In this document: positions 7,805-16,869 of the stretch, piece by piece
How the letters are laid out: each line of letters starts with the position of its first letter
Position numbering within the stretch: position 1 is the stretch's first letter
Program-made: the position numbers and the translations under genes
Source of the DNA: an uncultured Acidobacteriia bacterium
GTDB taxonomy: Bacteria; Acidobacteriota; Terriglobia; Bryobacterales; Bryobacteraceae
Assembly: GCA_903925975.1 (NCBI GenBank)
Contig: CAIYHG010000149.1
Location: forward strand, 1 to 64,000
Length of the DNA: 64,000 nt
Reading direction: 5' to 3'
Notes under the pieces: model-generated
The model's database searches: none
Told to the model about the DNA's origin: nothing
Seen by the model: the letters and a program-made list of their open reading frames with translations, nothing else

Positions 7805-8414
7805 TAAGTCACACAGGCGCAAGCGGACTCCAGTCCAACCGTCGTGCAATGCGAAAACCGGGGGACCGCACGTAACCCTTGCATGGCGCCGCGCCTAACT
7901 ACTCGCGAGGTCCAGGAGTTTTCGCCTGAGCGGAGGCAATCACAGCCCTCTTGCCTCGTCTCAGCAATAACTTAGCCATGGCACTTACTGCCCTGCATGC
8001 TAGAGTGAAGCCGGATGGTGGCATGCGCGCCGCCGGAATGCCGCATGTGAGCGCGCGGCCGGATTGGCTTCGTTCCCTCCGCGCGTGAAATCTCCCCAAC
8101 GCTGGCTCTGCGGGACGCGCGGCCTCTCACGCCGCCCCGGGGGTTCGCCTGAATTTGGGTTCGTTTGCTCAAAGGCTACACAGGTCCGTGCGGCCTTTTC
8201 AGCAGCTTACAGCCGCTGAATGGGTTCGTTTCGTATTTTGTGTTCGGCTGCGAAATGGGTTTGTTCTGCTCGATGAAACTACGGAAAGAGGGGTTGATAT
8301 GCGAAGAGGATGGTTGCTTCCCCCACCCACTTTGGGGGAAGTGGTGGCCGGGGCAAAAGGGGGTCAGACGAAGTCCTTCAACTGTGAGGCGCTTTCAATA
8401 AGTAGCGCGGCCCA
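7805..8414. other. Gene-free spacer with short repeats
   Basis: About 600 bases hold no convincing gene. Open frames here are short and of low quality. I see three copies of a motif whose reverse strand reads AAC[A/G]AACCCA[T/A]TT (8152-8166, 8218-8231, 8253-8266), and an 8-bp inverted repeat CTTCCCCC/GGGGGAAG at 8317-8324/8334-8341. Together with the toxin-antitoxin relics this looks like decayed accessory DNA. Confidence 0.5.
8152..8266 (-). repeat. Three copies of an AAC[A/G]AACCCA[T/A]TT motif
   Basis: On the minus strand the motif occurs at 8266-8253, 8231-8218 and 8166-8152, so starts are about 35 and 66 bases apart. One frame reads N-K-P-I, then E-T-N-P-F, then K-R-T-Q, with a stop between. 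It looks like a degenerate interspersed repeat, not a protein. Confidence 0.35.
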
Positions 8415-9248
8415 TCAGTGCGTCATGGCGTAGACCGTGTAATCCACGCCGATGCGAATGCCTAGGGCGGAGAACTTCTGCGGGTAGTCGGGATTATCGG
8501 CATGCTCCCAGGAATCGCCAAGATCCATGTTGTGGCAGATGGCTACCATGATGCGGCCGCGGTCGTCGTAGATGCCCCGCCAGTGCGGAACCGTGCCGTC
8601 TTTCTCGTAAATCCGGTGGCTGAGAACGTATTGATCCCCCGGCACTTGATAGCGGTCGTCCAGGTCGTAGACCGAATGGAAGATGGCGTCGTCTTTGGGG
8701 ATGTCGGTGATCGGCCGTCCGGGGATGACTTTGGACATTGTGCGCGTGAAGATTTCCCACTCCTGGGAGCCGTGGAAATCGTCGCACATGAAGAACCCGC
8801 CGCGGTCAAGGAACTCGCGGAATTTCGCGATCTGCGAATCCGTCAGCTCCCAGTGGCCTGTTTCCACCGCGTACAGCCAGGGGTAGTTGAATACGTCGTC
8901 GTCGGCATCGAGATTGATGGGCTGCTCCACCGACTTCGCGTCGATCCTGGTTAGCCTGCGAATGGCGCCGGCAAGGTGCCGGTCCGAGCGGGGATAGTCG
9001 ATGGTCCAGTTGGTGCGCCCTTCGCGCCAGTCGAACTGCGGCCAGTACTGCCAGTCGATGGGCACATGGTAGGTGGGATACATCAGGCGGGCGAAGGTCC
9101 ACTCGCCGGGTTCCCGCCAGTCCGGCGGACGGGGGAACGAAGAGTACTCGAACGCGGGATACTCGCGGAAGGGATCCTGGAACGCGTAGAGCGACCAACC
9201 CAGAACGACCGCCCCCACGGAAACCCCCAGGATTCTACCAACGCGCAT
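8415..9248 (-). CDS. DUF4159 domain protein, membrane-anchored or exported
   Basis: This 277-residue protein begins with a short hydrophobic segment (VGRILGVSVGAVVLGWSLYA), a likely signal anchor. The rest matches DUF4159: FTFARLMYP-like FARLMYPTY, DYPRSDRHLAGAIRRLTRI, FLDRGGFFMCDDFHGSQEW (about 155-173) and DIPKDDAIFHSVYDLDDRYQ. The fold is class I glutamine-amidotransferase-like and its function is not known. In many genomes DUF4159 proteins sit beside MoxR/DUF58/VWA gene sets, but here it stands alone, reading away from pheS. A TATACT box ends 8 bases before its ATG. Confidence 0.8.
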   Translation of the reverse strand: MRVGRILGVSVGAVVLGWSLYAFQDPFREYPAFEYSSFPRPPDWREPGEWTFARLMYPTYHVPIDWQYWPQFDWREGRTNWTIDYPRSDRHLAGAIRRLTRIDAKSVEQPINLDADDDVFNYPWLYAVETGHWELTDSQIAKFREFLDRGGFFMCDDFHGSQEWEIFTRTMSKVIPGRPITDIPKDDAIFHSVYDLDDRYQVPGDQYVLSHRIYEKDGTVPHWRGIYDDRGRIMVAICHNMDLGDSWEHADNPDYPQKFSALGIRIGVDYTVYAMTH

Positions 9249-9256
9249 CTAGTCTC

Positions 9257-9262
9257 AGTATA
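9257..9262 (-). promoter_or_regulatory. -10 box TATACT of the DUF4159 gene
   Basis: Read on the minus strand, TATACT is followed by 8 bases (GAGACTAG) and then ATG 9248. There is no ribosome-binding site, which suggests a leaderless transcript. Confidence 0.55.
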
Positions 9263-9303
9263 TGGGATGGCCCCCGGAGGCTCGCGCGCGGGCGGTCCAC
9301 TGC

Positions 9304-9309
9304 TAAAAT
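9304..9309 (+). promoter_or_regulatory. Possible -10 box TAAAAT of pheS
   Basis: TAAAAT overlaps an upstream in-frame ATG at 9308. If it is the promoter, the messenger would start near 9316, which favours the ATG at 9326 as the pheS start. I see no T-box or attenuator hairpin in front of pheS. Confidence 0.4.
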
Positions 9310-9325
9310 GAGAGATTCCATTCCA

Positions 9326-10348
9326 ATGCTCGAACAATCCATACAGGAACTGGAGTCCGGTTCTCAGCGGCGCATCCAATCCGCGAGCTCCCTCGAAGAA
9401 CTGGAAGCCGTGCGCGTCGAGGTGCTGGGACGCAAGGGCGCGCTCGACCAGTTCTTCAAACAGATGGGCAAACTGCCCCCGGACGAACGCTCACGCGCCG
9501 GCAAGATTCTGAATAGCTGCAAGCAGGCGCTGGAAGGCGCCCTGGAGGCCCGCAAGCAGGCCTTCGCCGACGCGGCGCTGCGGGCCAAACTCGACCGGGA
9601 ATGGCTCGATCTGACGCTGCCCGCCCCCGGTCCGCGGCGCGGGCATCTGCATCCCATTACGCGCATCCAGCGCGAACTCGAAGAACTGTTCGCGTCGCTC
9701 GGTTTCACGGTGCTCGACGGCCCCGAGGTGGAAACCGAGTGGCGCAATTTCGATGCGTTGAACATCCCGCTCGACCATCCGGCGCGCGATATGCAGGATA
9801 CGTTCTGGCTGGATGGAGGCAACCTGCTGCGCACGCACACGTCTCCGGTGCAGGTGCGCGGGATGGAACGGCTGGGGCCGCCGCTGCGCATGATTGCGCC
9901 CGGCCGCGTGTTCCGCAACGAAAGCGTGGACGCCAGCCACGAGCACACCTTCTATCAGCTCGAAGGCATGATGATCGATCGCGACGTCTCCGTGGCGCAC
10001 CTGCTTTACTTCATGAAGACGCTGCTGACGGCGATCTTCAAGCGCGACGTTACCGTGCGGCTGCGGCCGGGCTATTTTCCGTTTGTCGAGCCGGGTTTCG
10101 AACTCGATATCAAGTGCCTGATTTGCGGCGGCGCGGGCTGCCCTGTGTGCAAGCAGGGTGGCTGGGTGGAACTGCTGCCTTGCGGCCTGGTGAATCCCAA
10201 TGTTCTGCGGATGAGCGGCATCGATCCGGAGGAATGGAACGGCTTCGCGTTCGGCCTGGGCCTGACGCGCCTGGTGATGATGCGCTACGCCATCGACGAT
10301 ATCCGCCAATTGCAGGGCGGAGACGTGCGGTTCCTGGAACAATTCTAG
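9326..10348 (+). CDS. pheS: Phenylalanyl-tRNA synthetase alpha subunit
   Basis: This is the catalytic subunit of the alpha2-beta2 enzyme that charges tRNA-Phe. From ATG 9326 (MLEQSIQELES) it has 340 residues; an upstream ATG at 9308 would add six. An N-terminal coiled-coil arm (about 1-85) precedes the class II core: HPITRIQRELEELFASLGF, motif 2 FRNESVDASHEHTFYQLEG and motif 3 GLGLTRLVMMRYAIDDIRQL near the C-terminus. It also has a CLICGGAGCPVCKQGG cysteine cluster, seen in many bacterial PheS proteins. pheT follows 51 bases downstream and is almost certainly co-transcribed. Confidence 0.95.
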   Translation: MLEQSIQELESGSQRRIQSASSLEELEAVRVEVLGRKGALDQFFKQMGKLPPDERSRAGKILNSCKQALEGALEARKQAFADAALRAKLDREWLDLTLPAPGPRRGHLHPITRIQRELEELFASLGFTVLDGPEVETEWRNFDALNIPLDHPARDMQDTFWLDGGNLLRTHTSPVQVRGMERLGPPLRMIAPGRVFRNESVDASHEHTFYQLEGMMIDRDVSVAHLLYFMKTLLTAIFKRDVTVRLRPGYFPFVEPGFELDIKCLICGGAGCPVCKQGGWVELLPCGLVNPNVLRMSGIDPEEWNGFAFGLGLTRLVMMRYAIDDIRQLQGGDVRFLEQF

Positions 10349-10399
10349 TGCCATGCGCCGCAAGCTGTTTTGCGCGGCGCGGCATTCTTTGAGGCTACC

Positions 10400-12709
10400 T
10401 TGAAGTTCTCGTATAACTGGATTCGCGAATTGGTGGAGGGCCTGGACGCGGCGCCCGGGCCGCTTGAGAAGCTCATCACCATGAAGACCGCCGAGTGCGA
10501 GGGAATCGAGCGCGCGGGCGATTTGCTGGAGCGCGCCTGCGCGGCCCGCGTGGACACCGTGGAGCCACTGCCCGGCGGCCACAACGTGGTGGCCGTGGTG
10601 GATGCCGGGCGCTACGGCCGGAAGACCGTGGTCTGCGGCGCTCCGAATTGCCGCCCGGGATTGATCACCGCCTACGTGCCGGTGGGCAAGAAGGTGGTCG
10701 GCGGCGTCGAAAGCGACGGCATGCTGGCCAGCGGCGCCGAACTAGGCATCAATCGCGATCACTCGGGCGTTATCGAGCTCGATTCGCAGGTCGGCGCGCC
10801 CCTTCCCGGGTGCGTGCCCGATAGCGTCATCGAGATCGACAACAAATCCATCACGCACCGCCCCGACCTGTGGGGGCACTACGGCATGGCCCGCGAAGTG
10901 GCGGCGATTTCCGGCCGCCGCCTGAAGGACCCGGTGGATATGAGCCTGCTGCCGCAAGGCCCGGGCGCAATCAAGGTGGAGGTGGAGGATTTCGCGTTGT
11001 GCCCGCGATACAGCGCGCTGGTGATTGAAAACATCGAAGTGCGGCCTTCGCCCCTGTGGCTGCAGGCGCGGCTGACCGCCATCGGCTTGAACCCGATCAA
11101 CAACATCGTTGACATGACGAATTACATCATGGCGGAGATCTCCCAGCCGATGCACGCCTTCGACGCGGCTCTGCTGCGTGGGGATACGATCTTCGTCCGC
11201 CGCGCGAAGCCGGGCGAGCAGTTTCATGCGCTCAATGAAGAGCATTACGAACTTGGCCCCACGAACGTCGTGATCGCCGATGCGGGCGGCCCCGTGGCGC
11301 TGGGCGGCGTGATCGGCGGCATGGAGAGCGCCATCAGCGACGGCACTACCAAGATTGTGCTCGAAAGCGCCAACTTCCAGGCCTCTTCGATCCGCATGAC
11401 CTCATCCGGAATCAAGCTGCGCACCGACGCTTCCATGCGCTTCGAAAAGGCGCAGGACCCGGCCAACACGGTCCGCGGGCTGGCGCGCGCCATCGAACTG
11501 CTGCGCGAGATCTCGCCCGGCATGCGCATCGTGGGCGGCGTGGCGGACGCGGCGAAGGCTATCCCCGCCCCTGCCCCGATCCCCCTGCCGCTGGACTGGC
11601 TGGAGCGCAAACTCGGCCGCGCCATGGCGCCCGCCGAAGTTCGCCGCATTCTCGAAAGCCTCGAATTCGAAGTGAAGGACGCCGGACGCCACACGTTCTC
11701 GGTGACTCCGCCTTCGTGGCGCGCCACGAAGGATGTCTCCATCAAAGACGATCTGGTGGAAGAAGTCGGCCGGATGATCGGCTACGATTCGATTGATCCC
11801 AAGGCCCCGCTCATCCCTTCGGTGGTTCCACCGGGCAACCCGGAGCGGAAGTTTCAGCACGAACTCCGCGACCTGTTCGTGGACCTGGGCTTCACCGAGG
11901 TCTACAACTACTCGTTCACCAGCGAAGAGGCAGTGCGCGCCTTCGGCCTGGACGCCGGCGCGCACATGCGCGTGGCCAACCCCATTGCCTCGGACCAGGA
12001 ACTGATGCGGGCCTCCCTGCTGCCGGGGTTGTGGAAGAACGTCGCGGAAAACGCCAAGCACCGCGAGTCTTTCCGCATCTTCGAAATTGGGTACGAGATT
12101 CACAAGCGCTCCGCCGAACTGCCGGACGAGATTCCGCACGCCGTTGCCGCGATTTATGACCGCAACGGTGATGGCGCGGCGGGCCTTTTCGAGATCAAAC
12201 GCGTGGTGGAATGCCTGCTTCCCGGGGCGGAGGTTTGCCCGGCGGAAGCGCGGCCGTTTGAGCACCCCGCGCGCTCGGCGGATATCCTCTGGCGCGGCGA
12301 GACGGCCGGCCGCATGTTTGAGCTGCATCCGCGTCTGGTCGAATCCGGGCGCGCCGCGATTCTCGACCTGGATCTGCGCACCGTGCGCCGGCTATCGGTG
12401 GCCGACTTCAAGTACGCGCCGATTCGCCGCTACCCTTCGAGCGCGTTCGATCTCTCGGTGATCACGGGCCTCCGGGAGCAAGCCGGGAAACTCGAAGCGA
12501 GCCTGGCTTCATTCGCCGGACCGCTGCTCGAATCGGTACAGTTCGTCCGCCAATACTCTGGGCCGCCGCTTGAGGAAGGGCGCAAGAGCGTCTCCTTCCG
12601 CCTGACGGTGGGTTCCCCGGAACGCACGCTCTCATCTGAAGAAGTGGGTGACATCCGGGCGCGCATCATCGAAGGCATGCGCGGCTTGGGCTACGATCTT
12701 CGCGTCTGA
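10400..12709 (+). CDS. pheT: Phenylalanyl-tRNA synthetase beta subunit
   Basis: The beta subunit supplies the editing site and tRNA contacts. I start it at TTG 10400, which gives the family N-terminus MKFSYNWIRELVEG and has a TGAGG sequence 6 bases upstream; the frame is open to TTG 10370. An EMAP-type tRNA-binding domain lies near 45-145, then the B3/B4 editing region (NKSITHRPDLWGHYGMAREV), the B5 domain (residues 400-480), a class II-like core (ELRDLFVDLGFTEVYNYSF) and a C-terminal ferredoxin-like anticodon-binding domain ending GLGYDLRV. The 769-residue length is normal. A GCGGGC/GCCCGC hairpin follows. Confidence 0.93.
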   Translation: MKFSYNWIRELVEGLDAAPGPLEKLITMKTAECEGIERAGDLLERACAARVDTVEPLPGGHNVVAVVDAGRYGRKTVVCGAPNCRPGLITAYVPVGKKVVGGVESDGMLASGAELGINRDHSGVIELDSQVGAPLPGCVPDSVIEIDNKSITHRPDLWGHYGMAREVAAISGRRLKDPVDMSLLPQGPGAIKVEVEDFALCPRYSALVIENIEVRPSPLWLQARLTAIGLNPINNIVDMTNYIMAEISQPMHAFDAALLRGDTIFVRRAKPGEQFHALNEEHYELGPTNVVIADAGGPVALGGVIGGMESAISDGTTKIVLESANFQASSIRMTSSGIKLRTDASMRFEKAQDPANTVRGLARAIELLREISPGMRIVGGVADAAKAIPAPAPIPLPLDWLERKLGRAMAPAEVRRILESLEFEVKDAGRHTFSVTPPSWRATKDVSIKDDLVEEVGRMIGYDSIDPKAPLIPSVVPPGNPERKFQHELRDLFVDLGFTEVYNYSFTSEEAVRAFGLDAGAHMRVANPIASDQELMRASLLPGLWKNVAENAKHRESFRIFEIGYEIHKRSAELPDEIPHAVAAIYDRNGDGAAGLFEIKRVVECLLPGAEVCPAEARPFEHPARSADILWRGETAGRMFELHPRLVESGRAAILDLDLRTVRRLSVADFKYAPIRRYPSSAFDLSVITGLREQAGKLEASLASFAGPLLESVQFVRQYSGPPLEEGRKSVSFRLTVGSPERTLSSEEVGDIRARIIEGMRGLGYDLRV

Positions 12710-12724
12710 AGCAAGGCCGCGGTT

Positions 12725-12740
12725 GCGGGCCAACGCCCGC
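12725..12740. terminator. Hairpin after pheT
   Basis: GCGGGC (12725-12730) and GCCCGC (12735-12740) form a 6-bp stem with loop CAAC shortly after the pheT stop. There is no T-run, so this is at best a weak terminator. The 169-base gap to comEC shows no gene. Confidence 0.35.
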
Positions 12741-12864
12741 CTTGCTCTTGGTTGCGGCGAGGATATTTTCATATTTGCCGAAGGGAATACGAGAAGCTAA
12801 GTTTCGAGTCTCGTCAACGCCCCGGCCCCCGCGGGATGCCGCCCGAAGCCGCTCCGATATTCGC

Positions 12865-12870
12865 TACACT
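12865..12870 (+). promoter_or_regulatory. -10 box TACACT of comEC
   Basis: TACACT ends 8 bases before GTG 12879. This supports that GTG as the start and a leaderless transcript. Confidence 0.5.
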
Positions 12871-12878
12871 GCGTTTTC

Positions 12879-15416
12879 GTGCGAGACCCCCTAGTGGTTC
12901 CGGCGGCCGCTGTTGCCGCGGGCATTCTGATCTTTCGCTTCGTTCCGTTCGCACGCCTGGAACTCGCCTGCGCTTTCGCGGCTTTCTTCGTTTTGGGGAT
13001 CGTCGCGATGCGATGGGGGTCGCGTATCCTGGCAGGCGCATGCTGCTGCCTCGGGTTCGTCTGCGCCGGATGTCTTGCTGCCCTGGTTCACGTTCCCGGC
13101 CCGGCGCCCGAACTGAACGTGGAAGGGCGTGAGATCGCGATTCTGGCGGGATGCGTTGTCGAGCCGCCGGCCGTCTCCGGGGAGCGCGAGCGTTTCGTTC
13201 TTGAACTCGAGCCCGGCGCGCGGGCGCAAGTTACCCTCTACACACGGAGCGGCGAAACTCTGCCGGCCCTGAGCTACGGCCAGCGCATCGAAATGGACGC
13301 CCGCATCCGAAAGCCGCGCAATTTCGGCAACCCGGGCGCATTCGATTACGAGCGCTACCTCGCCCGCCAGAATGTCTACTGGACGGCTTCGGGCGCGGCC
13401 GGCACGTTGCGGGTTTTAGGCGGCACGTGCGGCTCGGCATTCCAACGCTTCGCCATGAACCTGCGCTCCGCGGCGCTCGGCCGGATCGAGCGCCTCTACC
13501 CCGGCAATCCCTACAACGTAGGAATGATGCAGGCCATTCTTTTTGGCCAATCCTACCAACTGCAGCGGATCTGGACCGAGGATTACCGTTCCACCGGAAC
13601 CTTCCACGCCCTGGTAATTTCCGGAACGCACGTGGCAGTGCTTGCGGCGTTCTTCCTGTTCCTGCTGCGCATTTGTTTCATTCCCGAAGGCGCCGCGCTG
13701 GTTGCGACGGCGGTGGCGGCGTGGCTCTATGCGCTGGTGACCGGCTGGCAGACGCCGTGCGTGCGGTCAGCGGCGGGGCTATCGCTGTTCATCATCGGCG
13801 GCTGGTTCTACCGGGAACGCCGGGTGATGAACCTGCTGGCAGCGGTCGCGCTGGGCTTCCTTGTCCTTGACCCCGATCAACTCTTCGACGCCAGTTTTCA
13901 GCTCACGTTTCTCGCGGTCGGGTTCCTGGCTGTCTTCGCGGTACCGTTGCTTCGGGCTACTTCCGCCCCGCTCGGGAAAGGTCTGCGCGATCTCGGCGAT
14001 ACCGGCCGCGACCCGCGCCTTCCGCCGCGAGTAGCGCAATTCCGGGTGGAACTGCGGCTGCTGGCGGAAACCCTGCATCGGGTTTTCCGCGCCCCGCTGC
14101 CCGTGGCCCGGGTGGCCGTGGCCGTGCCGGCGCGGCTGATCTTCTTCGTCTACGAAGTAGTGGTGTCTTCCGCGGCGGTCCAGATCGGCTTGACGCTGCC
14201 GATGGCGGTCTACTTTCACCGCGTGGGAATCTCCGGCCTTTCGGCGAATGCGGTGGTGGTGCCGCTCCTGAGCATCGTAATTCCGGCCGGCTTCGTCGCG
14301 GTCTGCACGGGATGGACCGGGGCGGCGCAATTCGCGGGGGCGTTGCTTTGGATGTCGCGACAGGTGGTCCAGTGGCATGCGAACTTGGAGCCGCAGTGGC
14401 GGATACCCACGCCTCCCTTATGGCTGGGAGTGGCTGTCTCGGCTGCCCTGATTGCTATCGCGCTCGCGCGCGGCCGCCTCCGCATCGCCGCGGGCGCCAT
14501 CGCCGCGGCCCTGCTCACGCTTGTTTTGTGGAGCCCCTTCCCCGCCGATCAGCGCCCCGGCGAATTGGAAATGACGGCGATTGACGTGGGCCAGGGCGAC
14601 AGCATCTTCCTCGCGCTTCCCGGCGGAGGCCGCGTCCTGGTGGATGGCGGGGGCATTCCGTCCCTCGGCGGGATGCAGCGTTCGCGAATGGAGATCGGCG
14701 AGGACGTGGTTGCGCCGTATCTGCTGGGCCGCGGCATCCGGTCTCTGGACGTGATTGTCTCCACGCACGCGCACGAAGATCATTCGGGCGGCCTGGCGGC
14801 GCTGATCGCCGATTTCCATCCCCGTGAATTGTGGACGGGCGTGATGCCCGAATCCCCCGCCTGGAAGGCCGTTCGCGAAGCGGCGCAGAGGAACGGCGTT
14901 CGAATTATCCCCATGCTCGCGCCCCGCCATTTCGAGTTGAGCGGCGCCCAATTTGAGATCTTGGCGCCGCTTCCCGGCTACGTACCCTCGAAGGCGCCGG
15001 CCAACAACGATTCTCTGGTGATGCGCGTCAGCTATGGCCGCCGCGCGTTCCTACTCACCGGCGATATCGAGCGGCAGATTGAGGCCCAACTGATAGACGA
15101 TCCGGCTTCGCTCCGCGCTGATGCACTGAAAGTTCCCCACCACGGCAGCCAAACCTCAAGCACGGAGGCGTTCCTGGACGCCGTAGGCCCGCAGTTCGCG
15201 ATGATTTCCGCCGGCTTTGAGAACAGCTACGGCAACCCCCACAAGCAGACGTTGGCCAGGCTCCAGGCGCGCGGCGCCATGACCATGCGAACCGACCTCG
15301 ACGGCCTGATCACGGCCCGCACCGACGGAACCCGGCTCTTCATCGAAACCAACCGCTGGGCTAATCTGGCGGCCGGCGGCGGGACCTCAACGCAGCCGGC
15401 CTTCGAACCCTGGTAG
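12879..15416 (+). CDS. comEC: ComEC/Rec2 DNA-uptake channel
   Basis: This inner-membrane protein carries single-stranded DNA into the cell during natural transformation. The 845-residue protein has the full three-part build: an N-terminal hydrophobic and OB-like region (to about 210), a multi-helix competence domain (MQAILFGQSYQLQRIW, then FHALVISGTHVAVLAAF), and a C-terminal metallo-beta-lactamase-like domain with IDVGQGDSIFLALPGGGRV, VSTHAHEDHSGGLAAL and LKVPHHGSQTSSTEAFLDAV. The HxHxDH motif is intact, consistent with nuclease activity. No other competence genes are nearby. GTG 12879 is favoured by the TACACT box 8 bases upstream. A GC hairpin at 15417-15431 follows. Confidence 0.92.
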   Translation: MRDPLVVPAAAVAAGILIFRFVPFARLELACAFAAFFVLGIVAMRWGSRILAGACCCLGFVCAGCLAALVHVPGPAPELNVEGREIAILAGCVVEPPAVSGERERFVLELEPGARAQVTLYTRSGETLPALSYGQRIEMDARIRKPRNFGNPGAFDYERYLARQNVYWTASGAAGTLRVLGGTCGSAFQRFAMNLRSAALGRIERLYPGNPYNVGMMQAILFGQSYQLQRIWTEDYRSTGTFHALVISGTHVAVLAAFFLFLLRICFIPEGAALVATAVAAWLYALVTGWQTPCVRSAAGLSLFIIGGWFYRERRVMNLLAAVALGFLVLDPDQLFDASFQLTFLAVGFLAVFAVPLLRATSAPLGKGLRDLGDTGRDPRLPPRVAQFRVELRLLAETLHRVFRAPLPVARVAVAVPARLIFFVYEVVVSSAAVQIGLTLPMAVYFHRVGISGLSANAVVVPLLSIVIPAGFVAVCTGWTGAAQFAGALLWMSRQVVQWHANLEPQWRIPTPPLWLGVAVSAALIAIALARGRLRIAAGAIAAALLTLVLWSPFPADQRPGELEMTAIDVGQGDSIFLALPGGGRVLVDGGGIPSLGGMQRSRMEIGEDVVAPYLLGRGIRSLDVIVSTHAHEDHSGGLAALIADFHPRELWTGVMPESPAWKAVREAAQRNGVRIIPMLAPRHFELSGAQFEILAPLPGYVPSKAPANNDSLVMRVSYGRRAFLLTGDIERQIEAQLIDDPASLRADALKVPHHGSQTSSTEAFLDAVGPQFAMISAGFENSYGNPHKQTLARLQARGAMTMRTDLDGLITARTDGTRLFIETNRWANLAAGGGTSTQPAFEPW

Positions 15417-15431
15417 GCGGGCGCCGCCCGC
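15417..15431. terminator. Hairpin after comEC
   Basis: GCGGGC (15417-15422) and GCCCGC (15426-15431) form a 6-bp stem with a 3-nt loop right after the comEC stop. No T-run follows. Confidence 0.35.
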
Positions 15432-15472
15432 ACGCTTGCTTTAGAACCCGTTTCTGCTGCATCTTTGAAGTG

Positions 15473-15790
15473 ATGCCCGTTTCCATGGAATTTCTGCGCG
15501 GCGTCCTCGGTTTGATCGGCGTCGGGTGCGCCTACATGGCCGGACGCTCCGCGGTCGCGGTTAGCCGCGGCTGGCAAAAGAAGAAGAGCCTGTACGGCTG
15601 GGTCATACGTACGTTGGCGTGCCTGGTTGCGGTGGCGCTGCCGGGCGTGCGCACGCGCGAGCCCGTCGATATCACCGACATCATCGTTTGGGCGCTCGCC
15701 GCGGGCGCGTTTGCCGCCGCATACGCGATCACCGGCCGCGAGCGGAAGGCGGAAGACCTCACCCATACGATCTTTCCGGACGAAGAATAG
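15473..15790 (+). CDS. Small two-segment membrane protein, unknown
   Basis: This 105-residue protein (from ATG 15473; GTG 15470 and ATG 15485 are alternatives) has a glycine-rich hydrophobic helix near residues 9-25 (LRGVLGLIGVGCAYMAG), a basic stretch RGWQKKKSLYGWVIR, a second hydrophobic segment and a third near 70-86 (IIVWALAAGAFAAAYAI). It ends in an acidic tail. I recognise no family. It lies 26 bases upstream of the PfkB kinase gene in the same direction, but that gene appears to have its own -10 box. Confidence 0.65.
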   Translation: MPVSMEFLRGVLGLIGVGCAYMAGRSAVAVSRGWQKKKSLYGWVIRTLACLVAVALPGVRTREPVDITDIIVWALAAGAFAAAYAITGRERKAEDLTHTIFPDEE

Positions 15791-15801
15791 CGGCTGGTTG
15801 T

Positions 15802-15807
15802 TAAAAT
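15802..15807 (+). promoter_or_regulatory. -10 box TAAAAT of the PfkB kinase gene
   Basis: TAAAAT ends 9 bases before ATG 15817, with no Shine-Dalgarno sequence between. Confidence 0.45.
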
Positions 15808-15816
15808 CATCCTTAC

Positions 15817-16737
15817 ATGTCACTAGTCGTTGTTGGATCCGTCGCATATGACGGCGTGGAAACGCCGCACGGCAAGGTGGACCGCATGCTCGGCGGCGCC
15901 GCCACCTACATCTCGCTGGCCGCGAGCTATTTCACGCCGGTGAAGATAGTGGCCGTGGTGGGAGACGATTTCGCGCAGGCGGATGTGGATCTGCTGGCGT
16001 CGCGTTCGATTGACCTTTCCGGCCTGGAGCGCATCCCGGGAGGGAAGACGTTCTTCTGGTCGGGAGTCTACTCGGCGGATATGAACGACCGCACTACGTT
16101 GCGGACCGACCTCAACGTTTTCGCCGACTTCAATCCCAAGCTGCCGCCCTCCTACCGCTCCGAGCCTTTCCTTCTCTTGGGGAACATCCAGCCGGCGCTG
16201 CAAAGGAGCGTGCGCGCGCAGATGACGGGCGTGAAGTTCACCGGCGGCGACACGATGAACCTGTGGATCGACATCGCCCGCCCGGAACTGCTGGACGCCA
16301 TTCGCGAATGGGATTTTCTGCTGATCAACGATAGCGAAGCGCACTTGCTTTCGGGCGAGAAGAATCTTCGTCGCGCGGCCGCCAAGATCCTTGAAATGGG
16401 GCCCACGGCGCTAGTGATCAAGCGGGGCGAATACGGCGCTGTGCTGTTCAGTAAGGGAAGCCATTTCGTTGCCCCGGGATACCTGCTGGAAGAAGTGTTC
16501 GACCCCACCGGCGCGGGCGATTGTTTCGCCGGCGGCTTCTTCGGATATCTCGCGGGAAAGGGCATTGAGCCCAAGAGCGGTTCCATCGATTTCGCGGAAA
16601 TGCGCCGCGCCGTTATTTACGGCTCGGTGATGGGAAGCTTCTGTTGCGAGAAGTTCGGAGTGGATCGCTTCCGCGACCTCACCAGGGAGGAAATTGAGGC
16701 GCGCTACCGTGAGTTCCAGGCGTGCACCGCGTTTTAG
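15817..16737 (+). CDS. PfkB/ribokinase-family sugar or nucleoside kinase
   Basis: This 306-residue cytoplasmic kinase shows the PfkB fold: an N-terminal VVGSVAYDGVETPHGKVDRM, the GGAATYISLAASYF motif with VAVVGDDF (about 25-50), and the catalytic signature DPTGAGDCFAGGFFGYLAG (about 229-247), with the general-base Asp in GAGD. The family phosphorylates sugars, nucleosides or fructose-6-phosphate; the substrate cannot be told from sequence here. It is followed by a long hairpin repeat (16758-16853), so it is probably the last gene of its transcript. Confidence 0.85.
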   Translation: MSLVVVGSVAYDGVETPHGKVDRMLGGAATYISLAASYFTPVKIVAVVGDDFAQADVDLLASRSIDLSGLERIPGGKTFFWSGVYSADMNDRTTLRTDLNVFADFNPKLPPSYRSEPFLLLGNIQPALQRSVRAQMTGVKFTGGDTMNLWIDIARPELLDAIREWDFLLINDSEAHLLSGEKNLRRAAAKILEMGPTALVIKRGEYGAVLFSKGSHFVAPGYLLEEVFDPTGAGDCFAGGFFGYLAGKGIEPKSGSIDFAEMRRAVIYGSVMGSFCCEKFGVDRFRDLTREEIEARYREFQACTAF

Positions 16738-16757
16738 CGGCGTAGGTTCTGAATCGT

Positions 16758-16853
16758 GCCTGCCTTGTGAGGCAGGCAATCTTGCCTGCGGCCGCATTCG
16801 GCGGCGAAGAACGCCTGCTGAGAGCAGGCGGCAGCCAGGATTGGCCGCCCCAC
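16758..16853. repeat. Modular hairpin repeat, GCCCCAC-ended
   Basis: Two 8-bp perfect stems occur: GCCTGCCT/AGGCAGGC (16758-16765/16770-16777, loop TGTG) and CGCCTGCT/AGCAGGCG (16812-16819/16823-16830, loop GAG). Then comes CAGCCAGGATTGGCCGCCCC, ending GCCCCAC. The right part is the reverse complement of the element at 7119-7164 with compensatory stem changes. Confidence 0.55.
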
Positions 16854-16855
16854 TT

Positions 16856-16861
16856 TACGGT
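16856..16861 (+). promoter_or_regulatory. Possible -10 box TACGGT of the glycosyltransferase gene
   Basis: TACGGT ends 8 bases before TTG 16870. It is a weak match, but the spacing equals that seen at several other genes here. Confidence 0.3.
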
Positions 16862-16869
16862 CAATCGGC

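Noticed and set aside
9249-9325. T-box or attenuator in front of pheST
   Set aside because: The upstream region is under 80 bases and shares space with the divergent DUF4159 promoter. I see no Phe-codon leader peptide and no T-box sequence.
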